A stretch of 64,000 nucleotides of DNA, from positions 1 through 64,000 of the forward strand of contig NW_026251791.1 of the NCBI RefSeq assembly GCF_025024155.1. Reading direction: 5' to 3'. Source of the DNA: Gamsiella multidivaricata. Its lineage: Eukaryota > Mortierellomycota > Mortierellomycetes > Mortierellales > Mortierellaceae. Positions within the stretch are counted from its first letter, which is position 1, and each line of letters begins with the position of its first letter. Below are positions 27,601 through 39,514 of the stretch, one piece after another. The notes under the pieces are model-generated. The model saw only the letters and a list, made by a program, of their open reading frames with translations. It was not told the origin of the DNA and did no database searches. Position numbers and translations under genes: made by a program.

Positions 27601-28721
27601 ATTGACTGGCGATGGTTGACGACAAGTGTTCCACTCCACGAGTAAAAGGTGAGCGACACTGTGGGCGACATAGGTCTCGAAATCGATACAGTGCTGAGCA
27701 GGGTATAGTTTGCGATCCGCCCGAACGAGGTCCTTTGGTACAATAACGTCCTTGAAGAGCTGCGTATCGATAATGGTCAGTTGCCTGGCGATCAGATCCG
27801 GTTCCCATGAGATGATGGTTGAGGTGGCGACAGAGTGAACCTGAAGGTTGATCGAGTCCAATTTTGCCCTTTGAATACGCACATCTTCGATAAGTCGTCT
27901 CAGGTTGGCGAGATCGCGGGTTACTGAAAGGGAGGGATTTCCCTGTGGGCTCAATCCTTGTTTTGCCTGCTCAAGCCTCTGGCTGACCTGCGAGAGCGCA
28001 TACGATTGTGAGAGCGCCTGCTTTGTCAGGGGTGAAATAGGTATCATCGGTATATTCTTCTTTGTCCGTTTGGTGATCCGTGATATCGTAGCGATTGATC
28101 GTTGTGAGGGGTGTGACGAAGTCAATCCTGGTCGGACAGTTGTTGAGAGTGAAAGCGAGCTCGAGGTTGAGGACTTAGGCTGCTTGTACATGATCGAGGT
28201 CGAAGACGTGGCCTGTGCTTTGCACTGATCCACGATATCCTTGATCCGACGCATGATTTCTTGAGCATGAGCAATGAGCTGGCCACAGTTGTCAGGCGCC
28301 GCTTCGAGCGAGTCTATGTCGACATAGAGAAGAGCAAGGTATTTCTGGTGAGTTGCTTAAAAGATTATTAAGGCTGCCTTGGTGGTCGACTGTTTGAAAA
28401 ATGCGCTTCAACATGCTCTCTCTATTAGAGACACTGCAGACTTTGTTACCTTGATTCTTAAAGATGACCTGCGTCCCGAGGATGTTTGTGATGACCGCGT
28501 GTGCCTTGAGATAGGATGTATATGCACTCTGATGTATCGATCGAGGCAATTGCCCAAGGCTAAAGTCAGCCAAGGTGGCATACAGGGGCTTTTCGACAGA
28601 TGTCCACCAGCGAGTCAAAGAGGTGTATAGTGGGCATAGTTCCTACCTTCAGGTTGCCTCGGTCCTGTTCATCCTTGGCAGTCTGCAGCAGGGATGCATA
28701 CTTTGTCATGTTGTGGTCCAT
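24682..28721 (-). CDS. RasGEF-domain protein
   Basis: Exons (minus): 28721-28647, 28588-28450, 28355-25636, 25536-24682. Introns are 58, 94 and 99 bp, all GT-AG and phase-consistent, giving 1262 residues. The first 25-residue exon is MDHNMTKYASLLQ and so on. A helical N-terminal module (residues 1-115) looks like MIT or USP8-dimer helices. The RasGEF (Cdc25-like) catalytic domain lies at about 255-450, with AVAHMIRVANILL, FNSFMAVMRALTSPEI and the C-terminal helix YHVDEVKGIINSYL. The remaining 800 residues are acidic and disordered, with Asp/Glu blocks and short DEDGREYVSSGR-like repeats. It should catalyse GDP release from a Ras-family GTPase in the cytoplasm or at membranes; the partner is unknown. 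It has no REM domain that I can see, which is unusual for this class. Confidence 0.87.
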
Positions 28722-29278
28722 GGGGATTGTGGATTGGGGTCCACAGCGATGAGGTTAGTGACTTGAACGGGAGGTAAAGGTCAATTAACAAAATGGGTCG
28801 AATGCAGCTGAGATGGTGGAGGCGCCGTAAAGTGTAGCGAGAGTTGTCAGGCGGAAGGGTCGTTAACGGGGCGGTGTAGTTGGGAAGAAAGAAGAAGAAA
28901 GCGTAGTATGTGAGCGAGCGTCAGAAAGTCTTATTCTGGGGTCGCATTCTGGTTCGTCAATGGACGCGAGCGTGAATCTCGTCACAAACAAAAAGGTCGT
29001 GCCTGAAAACAGAGTGATATACACCATGGCTACAATTTAGGGGGCAGAACGCATGGACGCCTTGCTGACCCCTACTCTTCAATGTTGCAACGATGACCAA
29101 TGCAACACCATCGTACCCGGACTGTTCAGACAATGATATGCATGGCCGAGTGTATTTTGTCTTGGATGAATGGCCAGCATCCGCTTATTATTTTTATTTC
29201 CCGCCTGTATGGCTCAGATGCAATTGAATGTAAAACACTATGCTGCGATGGATTAACAATAGTAAATAGAAAAACAGT
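28722..29278. other. Intergenic, RasGEF promoter side
   Basis: Upstream of the RasGEF start and downstream of the surface-protein stop. Only short frames occur. An in-frame TAA lies shortly before the RasGEF ATG, which supports that start. Nothing else is recognised. Confidence 0.5.
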
Positions 29279-29965
29279 TTATAGTCCCCCTAGAGGTACA
29301 AGCACCAGGACCATCGCTGAGATGGTACCCCAAGCAGCGGCGGACAGAAGCATGTCCCACCTGCCTCCTGCCTTGTTGGGGACCTTGAGTCCATCCGAGG
29401 TCTCGAGACAGGCCTGCTTCATGGCCTTGACGTCCTGGTTTGTAACGTTATAGAAGGTGCGATTGAGATACGTGAGCTGTCCAGTCTGGCGCAAACAGAC
29501 ACTGCATTCTTGAAGGGCATCGATCAGCTCGCCATCGTTTGGACAAATGCACTGATAGAAGGGGAAGACCTGACTGATGGTCGTCAGGTTGCCGTTGACT
29601 GGGATTCTTGACGCACAGTTGTAGACAGCAAGGTAATTGCTCTTGCAGCTGACACAGGCGTCAGAGGTCGAGAAGATGGGAGTGGCAGAGGGTATGGGGG
29701 CGGCAGTGGTTGTTGGGAGAGCACTTGTGGGAGTAGGGAGGTCTGTGGTAGGGACAGCAGGATCCGGGGTAGGGGTAACAGGATCGACGGTGGGGGTGGG
29801 GGTCAGTGGCTCGGTTGACGCCACGGTCGGTTGTTCTGAAGGAGAGGGAGATGCAGAGGGGGACTCTTGTGCCTGCACAGAGGAGAGAAGGAGAGCGGTG
29901 GTGATGAAGAGGAGGAGGACTAGGGAGAGGATGGATCGAGGGATCCGGGGTCGGGATGAGGCCAT
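29279..29965 (-). CDS. Cysteine-rich surface protein with GPI-type signals
   Basis: 228 residues in a single exon. A basic start is followed by a signal peptide (SILSLVLLLFITTALLLSS, cleavage near VQAQ). A Ser/Thr/Pro-rich stalk (about residues 33-95) leads to a compact domain with eight cysteines (CVSC, NC, QCIC, EC, VC, AC) and three N-glycosylation sites (NLT, NRT, NVT). A hydrophobic C-terminal segment (AAWGTISAMVLVLVPLGGL) follows a small-residue stretch, as expected for GPI attachment. It is probably anchored in the cell wall or plasma membrane. The cysteine domain is not assigned to a named family. It is divergent from Spt5, sharing a roughly 650-bp upstream region. Confidence 0.8.
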   Translation of the reverse strand: MASSRPRIPRSILSLVLLLFITTALLLSSVQAQESPSASPSPSEQPTVASTEPLTPTPTVDPVTPTPDPAVPTTDLPTPTSALPTTTAAPIPSATPIFSTSDACVSCKSNYLAVYNCASRIPVNGNLTTISQVFPFYQCICPNDGELIDALQECSVCLRQTGQLTYLNRTFYNVTNQDVKAMKQACLETSDGLKVPNKAGGRWDMLLSAAAWGTISAMVLVLVPLGGL

Positions 29966-30615
29966 TGCTTATTGGAGTGATGGAGGTGATGGAGGTGATG
30001 GAGGTGATGGAGGTGGATGCGGTTTAATTCAAGTGGTTTTGGAGGCGTGAAGGGGAAGGTGAGCGTGAAGTGAAGTGTGAGGAGAAGGGAAGAGGGGGAG
30101 GACAATATTCTTTTTTTATAAAAAGTCTGTTGGCGTCAGGGCACGTTTTATGAACCTGCCATCCAAAAATAGGGCCTTCCACAACGTGAAACGTAAAATG
30201 TGCAGCAAACCCTGATTTGAAGACGTATTAGGATATATCGGCGGTCGCATGAGCAACGCAGGCAGCATGGTGGTCCCAGTATAAAAGAGGGACGGAATCT
30301 GAACTCACCTGCAAAAGGAATTCATCTCTCTTCTTTTTCTTCACACCCTCTTTTTTGCTCCCCCGTTCCTTGTCCCTCTTCCTCTCCTCTCCTCCTCCTC
30401 TTCTTACACTCTTCCCTACCGCACTTACACCTGCATCTCCACCAGCTACAAGCACGCCGTCCACTGCGACCGATTTCCCCGCCATCTGATCTGTGAATCA
30501 CTCTGAAGGGAAACAAAAGAGCGAGAGCTCTCGAGGAACACATACGCACCGCGCTCTTCACGAAACAATAACGACCGTGCTCCCCGCAAGACCCCGTCAC
30601 TAAAATCGAATAATC
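29966..30615. promoter_or_regulatory. Divergent promoter region (surface protein / Spt5)
   Basis: A shared upstream region between two divergent genes. It holds repeated GGAGGTGAT units (29972-30013), a T-rich stretch with TATAAAAAG-like sequence near 30112-30125, and a C/T-rich tract (30318-30420) before the Spt5 start. The TATA-like call is tentative. The minus-strand 219-codon frame here is a shadow of purine-rich and coding sequence. Confidence 0.45.
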
Positions 30616-33600
30616 ATGTCCCGCCACGACAGCGACCGCGACGAGGACGAGGAGTTTGAGAGCCTGGGCAAGTCCCACGATAATCACGACGATGATGACT
30701 CTGATCTGGAGGATTCGCCCAGAAGAGGCAGCAGCAAGCACTCGTCCTCCAAGCACCGTAGCAGCAAGAGGCGCGACGATGACGACGATGAAGACGAAGA
30801 TGACGAGGACGAAGACGAGGAGGACGAGGAGGACGAAGACGAGGCCGATAACGTATCCGTAAGTCACTCGCTCTCTGACCTGATTCATATGGAGTGTGAT
30901 CCAAAATAGGCAAGTGTACCACAGCCAATGAATTAACACTTTGACAACAACTCTATATTTTAGAGACGACACAAGAAGCAAAAGCGTGCAGTGAATCCTT
31001 TCCTCGATGTGGAGGCCGAGGTCGATGATGAAGACGAGGATGAAGAGGAGGACGAGGATGAATACGGTGTCGGGGATGGATTCATCGCGGACGAACAGGA
31101 CGAGGCAGCCGAGGCAACTAGGGCATCAAAACACCTGGATCTGGACCGTAGACGGCGCGAGGAGGACGATGTCGATCTAGAAGAACAGGCTGCCCGATTC
31201 AAGGAGCGTTATCGACGGGACTACGCACCTCGGAGGGCCTTTCAGGGACAGCAGGAGGACATCCCTCAACAGTTGCTTATGCCCGATGTACAGTCACCAC
31301 ATCTCTGGATGGTCCGCTGCAAACCCGGCAAAGAGAAGGACCTGGTCTTTTCACTGATGCGGAAGTTCTTCGACACTGAATATTCTGCTCAACCACTCGA
31401 GATTTCAGCCGCATTCTCACGCGAATCGCTCAAGGGATATGTCTACATTGAGTGCTTGCGTCAAGCGAATGTCCAAGCTGTAAGTCTTTCTCCTCCTTAT
31501 TCTTTGTGGGCGTGGAGTTGCATTTTATACAGTCCGTAACCTCTCTATTTCTCTTTCTTTATGTGTTCTGCAAACATAGGCACTGAATGGTCTCAATAAT
31601 GTCTTTGCATCCAAATTAACGTTGGTTCCCATCAAGGAAATGACGGATGTGCTTAAAGTCAGACACAAAGAATCTGAACTTCGACCAGGAACATGGGTTC
31701 GTGTCAAGCGTGGAAAATATGCCATGGATCTTGCGCAGGTAATACCATCCACTGTTCATATTCAAGCACCATTTCTCGCGCGTGTGGAGGATCTGAAGTG
31801 ATCAAAGAAATACTGATATTCATGTGGATCGAATATTATTGTAATAGATTTTGGATATTGCAGACTCTGGAGACACTGCCAAAGTAAAACTGATTCCACG
31901 CCTGGACATGACTCCTCGCTCAGATGCATCATATGTCTCTGGAAACAAACGCAAGCCCGTCAACAGTGTATTAGCAGGAAGACCCCCACCAAAGCTGTTC
32001 AACGCCCGTGAAGCAGAAAAGGTTGACAAACTGAACAAGCCGACTTCTCGCGGCAGAGGTGTCTTTATGTGGAACAATGAGGTTTTTCGCGACGGTTATT
32101 TGGAGAAGGACATGAAGATTTCCAGTTTGATCACGGAAAACATCAACCCTACATTGGATGAGATTCAAAAGTTTGCCAAGGGCGGTCTCGATGACGAGGA
32201 CGGCGGTCTCGACTTATCGGCGGTTGCTCTATCTGCCATGGGCGCATCAGTCACCAGCCATTTCCAGCCAGGAGAGAAGGTCGAGGTCATGGAAGGAGAA
32301 TTAAAGCACGTCCATGGTGTGGTCGACTCTGTGGGCAGCGATATGATTATGGTTCGCCCTCTGGCTGATGACCTTAAGGGCAACATCCTGAAGTTTCCGC
32401 CCACTCAACTGCGGAAGCTCTTCAAGGAGGGTGACCACGTCAAGGTCGTCAATGGAAAATTCAAGGATGAGACTGGTCTGATTATTAAGATCGAGGACAG
32501 CGTCGTCACCATTGTTACCGATCTGAACGTCAAGGATATCCAAGTCTTCTCCAAAGATTTGCAAATGGCCGCCAATGTGTCGAGTGGAACAGGAACCATC
32601 GGACAATATGAAACCCACGATTTCGTCCAACTTGAGTAAGTCCTCGGTGCATCTTCTCTGCAACCACTTCTCTCCAAAAGGGTCATGCACAACTTTCTCA
32701 TCTGCCTTGCAACATTATTCATCAATAGTGCCTCAACTGTGGGTGTTATTTATAAGGTCGAACGTGGATTTGCCCGTGTACTTGATCAGAGTGGGCTTAC
32801 AAGAGAAGTTGAGCCCCACCTTATCACGCAAAAGCGCGACTCCTCACGCGCTATTGCCACAGATGGCGAAGGAAACAGCATCCAGGATGGAGACTCTGTT
32901 CGGGAAATTGGAGGAGCTGTAAGTTGTCGGCCGAAGGATTCTTCGTTTCCTTTGTTATTGCATGATAGGATCGCTGAACCTAACAATTTTTATGCGTGTT
33001 CACAATAGATGCGTGAGGGCAAGATTTTGCACTTGTTCAGGACGTTCGCGTTCTTGTACAATAGGGAATTTATGGAGAACAACGGAGTATTTGTCCAATC
33101 AACGCGCCTTCTGGTCAGCATGGCCTCCAAGAGCCGATCCCAGCCTGGGATGCGTCTTGATACCATGAACCCTGCCGTCATGAACATGAATCGCGGTGGT
33201 TTCAATGGACGTGGCGGACGGGGTGGCATGATGATGGGCCGTGGCCGAGGTGGTCGCGACCCCTTGATCGACAAGACCGTGACAATCATCCGTGGGCCGC
33301 ACAAGGGTTACCTGGGTATTGTCAAGGATGCCACAGACACGACGGCTCGTGTGGAGCTCCATACCAACTGCCGTATCATCACTGTTGAGAAAGCCAAGCT
33401 GGCTATTACAAAGTACGAAGCGATGCTGCCTTGTTCTGCTATGTTTACGGAAGATGGGAATCAAAACGCTAACGTTTGTTTATTCGATTATTTTTAGTGC
33501 CAACGGAACAACAACTCCTGTGTCGAGCATGACGGACATGAACCCTCCCTCTACTCCTCGCGCTGGCAACTATGGCGGCTACGGTGGCTATGGTGGCATG

Positions 33601-34869
33601 ACACCCATGAGATCAGGAGATATGACACCTATGCACCCATCCGGATCGCGCACGCCAGCCTGGAACTCTGGCTCAAAGACACCTGCATGGAATGCTGGGT
33701 CCAAAACACCTGCCTGGAGCGCCAGTTCCAGGACCCCTAATCCATACGCCGACGGATCTCGAACGCCTGCCTGGGATGCTGGTTCAAAGACGCCTCATTA
33801 TGGTGGATCCTCTGCCTGGGATAGCGGCAGTCGTACACCAGCTCATGCCTGGGACTCTGGCAGCAGGACGCCTGCACGTGGATCTGCATGGGGCGATTCC
33901 GATTCGGGCTCAAATAATCACCACAACGGCAATTTGAGCGGCTCTGGAAGCGGATACAGTGCATGGAACGACAAGAGTGACTCTGGTTCTGGATCCGGCG
34001 GGTTCCCTCAAACGCCCGCTGCAAGTGGCGATTGGATGAATCGAAGTGTGCCTACCCCTGGACCTTTTGGAGCCCCGTCACCAGCACCGTTCGCAAACTA
34101 CCCATACACGCCTGGTCCTTCATCCAACTATGATTCTGCACCAACGCCTAGCAGCAATAATTACCCTCAGACACCCGCTGCGTCTTCATCACTAGGATCT
34201 GGTGGTGGTTCTCATGCCAACAGCAACGGAGGTTCACATGCAGCCAATGTGGCAACTCCTGGTTCCTCCAATTCAAGACTGCAGTCAATCCCTACTCCCG
34301 GCGCCAACCAGACGCCCCAGACCCCTGCAGGCGGCCCCTCTGCACCCATGACCCCTGCGAGCCACTTCCCACAGACGCCCTTCATGCCCACAGGAGGCGA
34401 TTACTCTGGCATGGACTCACATGGCCACGCAGGTCAAGCCTCTGGCTACGGATCTGGTGCGGGCGGCAATGCTGCGACTGGCCCCTCATACGACTGGGCG
34501 ACGACGGACATCGAGGTCAAGGTGACAGCTGGCAAGGACGGATCCTCGTTCGAGGGCGGCAAGTACAACGAGCTGTCGGGTCGCACTATGAAGGTGCCGC
34601 CAAGGAACGCGCTCTCGTCGATGGCGATGTGTGATGTTCGCCTGTTGAGTGGATCGGATGAAGGCAAGACGATCCAGATCCCAGTGCAATATCTCAAGCC
34701 TGTTGCACCATTGAAGAACGATGGGGTCAAGGTACTGTCGGGCGAGCATCGCGGCGCCTGTGGTATGTTGATGGGAGTCGATGTACAGGATGGTATTGTC
34801 AGTTTGAAGGGTGAGAACATGTACAAGGTTTTGACCATGTCCGTCTTGGGCAAATACCTTGGCGAGTAA
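30616..34869 (+). CDS. spt5: Transcription elongation factor Spt5
   Basis: Exons: 30616-30858, 30964-31479, 31580-31738, 31848-32635, 32729-32918, 33009-33412, 33498-34869, giving 1223 residues. All junctions are GT-AG and phase-matched. Order: an acidic N-terminus (blocks of Asp/Glu), an NGN domain (from HLWMVRCKPGKEKDL through LRPGTWVRVKRGKYAMDLAQ), several KOW domains (FQPGEKVEVMEGELKHVHG, FKEGDHVKVVNGKFKDETG, TVTIIRGPHKGYLGIVKDA), then a C-terminal repeat region with TPAWNSGSK-type units and many TP sites, and a final KOW (VKVLSGEHRGACG). Spt5 pairs with Spt4 to form DSIF, which clamps RNA polymerase II and promotes processive elongation; kinases act on the repeat threonines. The nonamer-like repeats match those known from fission yeast Spt5. 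No defects are seen. Confidence 0.96.
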
Positions 34870-35280
34870 AGGGACTTTTTCTTCGTGCTTCGTGCTGGCA
34901 TTTTGTATTATCTAGTTGACGGTGGAACAATGGGGCATGGGACATGGTGTCAAAAAAGCAAAATAAACATTATAATAACGCATGAATACAGTTACAGACA
35001 TTCGTTTTTTTTTTTTTTTTTTTTTTTTTTTATTTGTTTTGGAAACAGATATGAGGAGACAAAAAATAATACAAACTAATAGATGATGGGAATGAGAGTG
35101 AGAAAAGTCGCAGCTAAACAGTTACAGACAAGATGTGAAGAGCTATATTCAAAGAAATGAAAAGAGAAAGGGGTCTTTGCAGAAAAAAAAAGAATATGTG
35201 ATATGGACAAGATATGTTCCCCTCCTCAATTCAACCCCTCGAACATCAACGCATCCTCTCTGTCTGTCCAGTCGAACTGT
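34870..35280. other. Convergent 3' region of Spt5 and Ssb
   Basis: It holds the 3' ends of two convergent genes, a long T-run (about 35004-35030) and AATAAA-like sequence near 34961. No gene is supported. The 635-codon plus-strand frame that starts here is the antisense shadow of the Hsp70 gene. Confidence 0.55.
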
Positions 35281-37579
35281 TTAGCGGGAGAGGGAAGCGA
35301 AGGCCTTGGTGACCGAGCGCTTGAGCTTGCGCTGGGCAAGAACAAAGGTATCCTTCTCGGCGAGCTCCTCGATCTGGAGGGCAGCCATGGCCTCCTCAAG
35401 GGCCTCCTCGACAGCCTTCTTATCGCCGCGCTTGAGCTTCATCGAGACGTTGGGCTCATTAAGGGTGCCCTGGATCTGGTAGACATACGACTCGAGCTCC
35501 TGCTTGGACTGGACAATCTCCTCGTTCTTACGGTCCTCATCCTTGAACTTCTCGGCCTCAGAGACCATGCGCTCGATATCGGCAGCAGAGAGACGACCAG
35601 CTCCGTTGGAAATGGTGATGTTGGCCTTGCGACCGGTGGCCTTGTCCATGGCAGTAACCTTGAGGATACCGTTAGCATCCAACTCGAATGTGCACTCGAG
35701 CTCGGGGGTACCGCGGGGCATGGGGGCAATGCCAGAAAGCTCGAACTTGCCGAGCAAGTTGTTGTCGCGGGTCATGGGACGCTCACCCTCATAGACGGGG
35801 AACTGGACAGTGGTCTGACCATCCTCGGTGGTGGTGAAAGTCTTCTTCTTGATGGTAGGGATGGCAGTGTTGCGGGGGACGACAACAGCCATGACACCAC
35901 CCTGCATCTCAACACCGAGAGACAGAGGGACGACATCCAAAAGCAAGAGATCCTGGGTCTTGGCGTTACCGGCCTGGTTAGTCAAGACAGCGGCCTGGAC
36001 GGCAGCACCGTAGGCAACGGCCTCATCGGGGTTGATCGACTTGTTCAACTCCTTTCCGTCAAAGAACTCCTGGAGAAGAGACTGGATCTTGGGGATACGG
36101 GTGGAACCACCGACAAGGACGATCTCATCAACCTCCTTCTTGGTGTACTTGGCATCCTTGAGGACCTTCTTGACGGGCTCGATGGTGTTGTTGAAGTGGG
36201 TCGAGTTAATCTCCTCGAAACGGGCACGGGTGATGTTGGCCTGGAAATCAATACCCTCGAAGAGAGAGTCGACCTCGATGGCGGTCTGGGCCAAGGAGGA
36301 CAAGGTGCGCTTAGCACGCTCGCAAGCAGTACGGAGACGGCGGGTGGCACGGGCATCGCCAGTGATATCCTTCTTGTGCTTGCGCTTGAACTCCTCCTTG
36401 AAGTGCTCCAAGAGGGTGTTGTCGAAATCCTCTCCTCCCAAGTGGGTGTCACCAGCAGTGGCCTTGACGGCGAAGACACCTCCGGTGATCGTCAAGAGGG
36501 AGACATCGAACGTTCCACCGCCCAAATCGAAAATGAGGACGTGCTTCTCCTTGGTCTCCTTGGAGTCCAAGCCGTAGGCAATGGCAGCGGCAGTGGGCTC
36601 GTTGATGATACGGAGAACATCGAGACCAGCGATGGCACCGGCATCCTTGGTGGCGTGACGCTGAGCATCGTTGAAGTAGGCGGGGACGGTGATGACGGCC
36701 TTGGTGACGGTCTTGCCGAGCTTGGCCTCAGCAATCTCCTTCATCTTGATCAAGACCATAGCAGAGATCTCCTGGGGGGAGAACTCCTTCTTCTCGCCCT
36801 GGTACTCGACCTGGATGAAGGGGGCAGTGTCCTTCTCGATAACGGTGAAGGGCCAGTGCTTCATGTCAGACTTGACCTCGGGGTCGTCGAAGCGGCGACC
36901 GATAAGACGCTTGGCATCGAAAACGGTGTTGGTGGGGTTCATGGCGGCCTGGTTCTTGGCGGCATCACCGATGAGACGCTCCTGCTCAGAGAAGGCAACG
37001 TACGAGGGGGTGGTACGGTTACCCTGCTCGTTGGCGATGATCTCAACGCGCTCGCCCTCCCAGACGGCAACGCAAGAGTAGGTGGTACTAGAAAAGGGGA
37101 TCCAGGTTAGCAGACGCTTCAGTTTAACGCCATTCGGCCGGTATATTGCGTTTGGCCATTGATGTGCCTATATCCACATCCTTTTGGTTGCTTCAATGGC
37201 TCCTGGCACTTATGGTGGAGCCACGGCACTAAAGTGATCTAGCCTTCTGTACTCGTTTCAGTTGATCGGCTTGGGGGCGCTCGTTTTTGGTGGGGTTGAT
37301 CAGAAGCGCTGGTTTAATGGTCCAGCTGGCTGTTGCTGATCAACAGAGATCCTGGGGTGATCCTCGTTTTGCTGTGTTTGCATTGCCAGTATGTCTTTTT
37401 TTTTTTGTTATTGTTGTTGTTTGTTGTTGAGGCAAGAGTGTCGCTGCAGCTGTTGCAGTTGCGTCCATGGAGAGAGAACATATCCTCCGAAGCAGTAGCA
37501 GAAGCAGAAGCAGAAGAAGACGAGGAACAGCGACCTACCCGAGATCGATACCGATGGCAAGATCAGTGACTTCAGACAT
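35281..37579 (-). CDS. SSB1: Ribosome-associated Hsp70, Ssb type
   Basis: Two exons (minus): 37579-37539 and 37087-35281, giving 615 residues. The 451-bp intron follows the 41-base first exon, which encodes [14 protein letters not shown]. The join restores the phosphate-1 loop ([15 protein letters not shown]). The ATPase domain is complete ([23 protein letters not shown]). The substrate domain includes [13 protein letters not shown] and the lid follows. The C-terminus [10 protein letters not shown], the length near 613 and the absence of an EEVD end identify the Ssb class rather than Ssa. Ssb binds nascent chains at the ribosome with the RAC co-chaperone. Codon use is strongly biased to C-ending codons, unlike most neighbours, as expected for a highly expressed gene. 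Confidence 0.94.
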
Positions 37580-38119
37580 GATGTTTTTCTGTACGGGTGG
37601 GTTGAGAAGGGGAGGAAAGGGAGAAGGAACCAAAACAAATCCTGCCCTCAGCGGCCTTTTTCTTTCTTTTCAGCCCACCCAAACTCAAAATAAAACTTTT
37701 TTTTTTTGTGCTGTTTGTGGTTGAGTCACATGACACGCTACTACTACTAGCCTGGGCACGCCATCCTACCCACCTTCTAGCGTATGTGCTACTCGGGCTA
37801 CTCCTGCCCTAGCATACCATCGTCAAAAAGACATAATAAACAGCGTGGCACAGACCGCCATTCGATTCTCAATTCGAAAAGGAAAAATAGGGGATTGGAG
37901 TGGGACACCCAACGCGAGTCGAGTTTTAGGAGGAAAAGGAAGAGGAAGAGGAAGGCGGAAATACAATATCCATTTTATTGCAGTATGAGTGCTATCAGAG
38001 CAACTTCATCTCAAATGAAGAAAAAAAAAACATAAAGAAAATCGTGCTTGGAAAGCTATATACAGTTTGCAAGAAAATCCGGGGAAAAAATGTTGTCCAG
38101 CGCTGCGTGCCATGTATGT
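37580..38119. other. Ssb promoter and 3' flank of the BTB array
   Basis: Upstream of the highly expressed Ssb gene. It contains a T-run near 37699, purine-rich segments and AT-rich stretches before the first BTB gene's stop. No clear heat-shock element was found by eye. Confidence 0.4.
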
Positions 38120-39514
38120 TCAAGTGGGTTTGGCCTTGAGAAGCATCATCTCAAACATTATGTCATGGCAATCCGGGTGGTTCTTGTAGGGCGCAAAAGG
38201 ATCCTTGCCCTCCTGAACCAGTGTCGACATGTTCTTGACCATAAAATCCACTGCCGCTTTTCTCACCTTCTCAAAATTGCACCCGACTGTGAACAGGGTC
38301 TCGAGCACATTGCTTGTATCAATCGCGCTCACCACGGCCTGCTCGCAATGAGGCCGCAAGTCTGTGATGCCAAAGTAATCAGCTGCGACTAGCAGCTCTG
38401 CCCAGGTCACGTCCCTGAACTTCCAAGGCGACTTCGGGTCCAAAGGGTTCCAGCGAACGGAGTCCTGATAGTAGCGGCGCTTTGCCTGTTGCTGTTTCTT
38501 GGTTTTGGGGGGTTCAGATCCCAAAAGCTTGCTTTCAATCGTGCAGATGGCGTACTGGTTCACGTCGATGGAGAGTTTGAGCTCGCCGGTGTAAATGTGC
38601 CATAGGAGAACGCAAAAGGTCGCCAACGAGAACTTTTCGACAGGAATCGAAAGCAGCGCGGGGCCGTTATTACCACGGGGAGAGGGCATTGATGGTGCCT
38701 GGGAGGTTCCAGTGGAGATTGTGCCCAAATCGACCACATCCTCATCATTGTTCCCACCTTCATGCGCGTCCTCGGTCGCAGTATCCGCCCCACTGTCGAC
38801 TTCCGTACCAGCATTGGCCGGAATGATGTTGGATGCTTCTTGGATCTTCTGAGCAAAGACCTTGTAGCGTGAAAGGATAGCGCTATGCGCCCACAGACCG
38901 ACGTTCGCGTTGGTCTTTTCCTTTCCCGCATCAAAGATAAAGCACACGTCAACTGAGTGGCTGTCCTTGAGTAGAATCTTCATTGTGTCGCGGATCCTCG
39001 CCTCAGAACCAAAGAGCTTGACTGGCTTCCTGAGCGGTTGCTCGCCGGTGGAGAGCACGATGTCAAAGAGGTACTTTTCATTAGAAGATACCGTCTCCAC
39101 ATCAATCGTTCCTATTATATTTGAAGGGGGGTTTTTTTCGCCATTAGCACAACTATCATTTCCTACTTTTAAGTCTTTTACCATCGGCCACTCCTTACCT
39201 TGAACAGCGGAGCCGCCTTGCAAGGAAACAGCACTAATGGCAGCAGTTGTGAAGTCACTTGGTCGGACACGAGGAATAATGGACAAAGATCTGTACATGT
39301 TTGAGTCCGCCACACTAAGATCCTTACGGTTCCAAGACACGCTGACAGTTAGAATGTCGCCGTTTCGTGTCAGTGTCACAGTCCAGTAGGTGCCGTCTGT
39401 GAGAGATACTGTCGATGTTACGCCGGCAGTGTTGTTTGGGGCCGCCGTGGCGAGGACCGGAGACTCAACACAGATAGAGACCTCCAAGGTCTTGCTAAGT
39501 TTTATGGTCGCCAT
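38120..39514 (-). CDS. BTB-domain protein, array copy 1
   Basis: Exons (minus) 39514-39199 and 39111-38120, giving 435 residues. The 87-bp intron has a length divisible by three and no stop, so the frame also reads through it; the AAG|GTAAGG donor and ATAATAG acceptor favour splicing. The N-terminal ~105-residue module is beta-rich (SICVESPVLATAAP; TVTLTRNGDILTVSV). A BTB/POZ-like fold follows: DVCFIFDAGKEK and LWAHSAILSRYKVFAQKI at its start, FSLATFCVLLWHIYTGEL in its middle, and the LLVAADYFGITDL helix at its end. An acidic insert sits within the fold. BTB proteins often link substrates to Cul3 ubiquitin ligases or dimerise; no BACK or Kelch part is present, so the role is unknown. It is the most divergent intact copy. 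Confidence 0.85.
   Translation of the reverse strand: MATIKLSKTLEVSICVESPVLATAAPNNTAGVTSTVSLTDGTYWTVTLTRNGDILTVSVSWNRKDLSVADSNMYRSLSIIPRVRPSDFTTAAISAVSLQGGSAVQGKEWPMVKDLKVGNDSCANGEKNPPSNIIGTIDVETVSSNEKYLFDIVLSTGEQPLRKPVKLFGSEARIRDTMKILLKDSHSVDVCFIFDAGKEKTNANVGLWAHSAILSRYKVFAQKIQEASNIIPANAGTEVDSGADTATEDAHEGGNNDEDVVDLGTISTGTSQAPSMPSPRGNNGPALLSIPVEKFSLATFCVLLWHIYTGELKLSIDVNQYAICTIESKLLGSEPPKTKKQQQAKRRYYQDSVRWNPLDPKSPWKFRDVTWAELLVAADYFGITDLRPHCEQAVVSAIDTSNVLETLFTVGCNFEKVRKAAVDFMVKNMSTLVQEGKDPFAPYKNHPDCHDIMFEMMLLKAKPT

Noticed and set aside
30322..30981. 219-codon minus-strand frame at the Spt5 start
   Set aside because: Shadow of the acidic Spt5 N-terminus (Asp/Glu codons read in reverse as Val/Leu) plus a purine-rich leader.
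35203..37110. 635-codon plus-strand open frame opposite the Hsp70 gene
   Set aside because: Antisense shadow of a strongly codon-biased gene; its Leu/Gly-rich product has no domains and the minus strand encodes a near-perfect Ssb.
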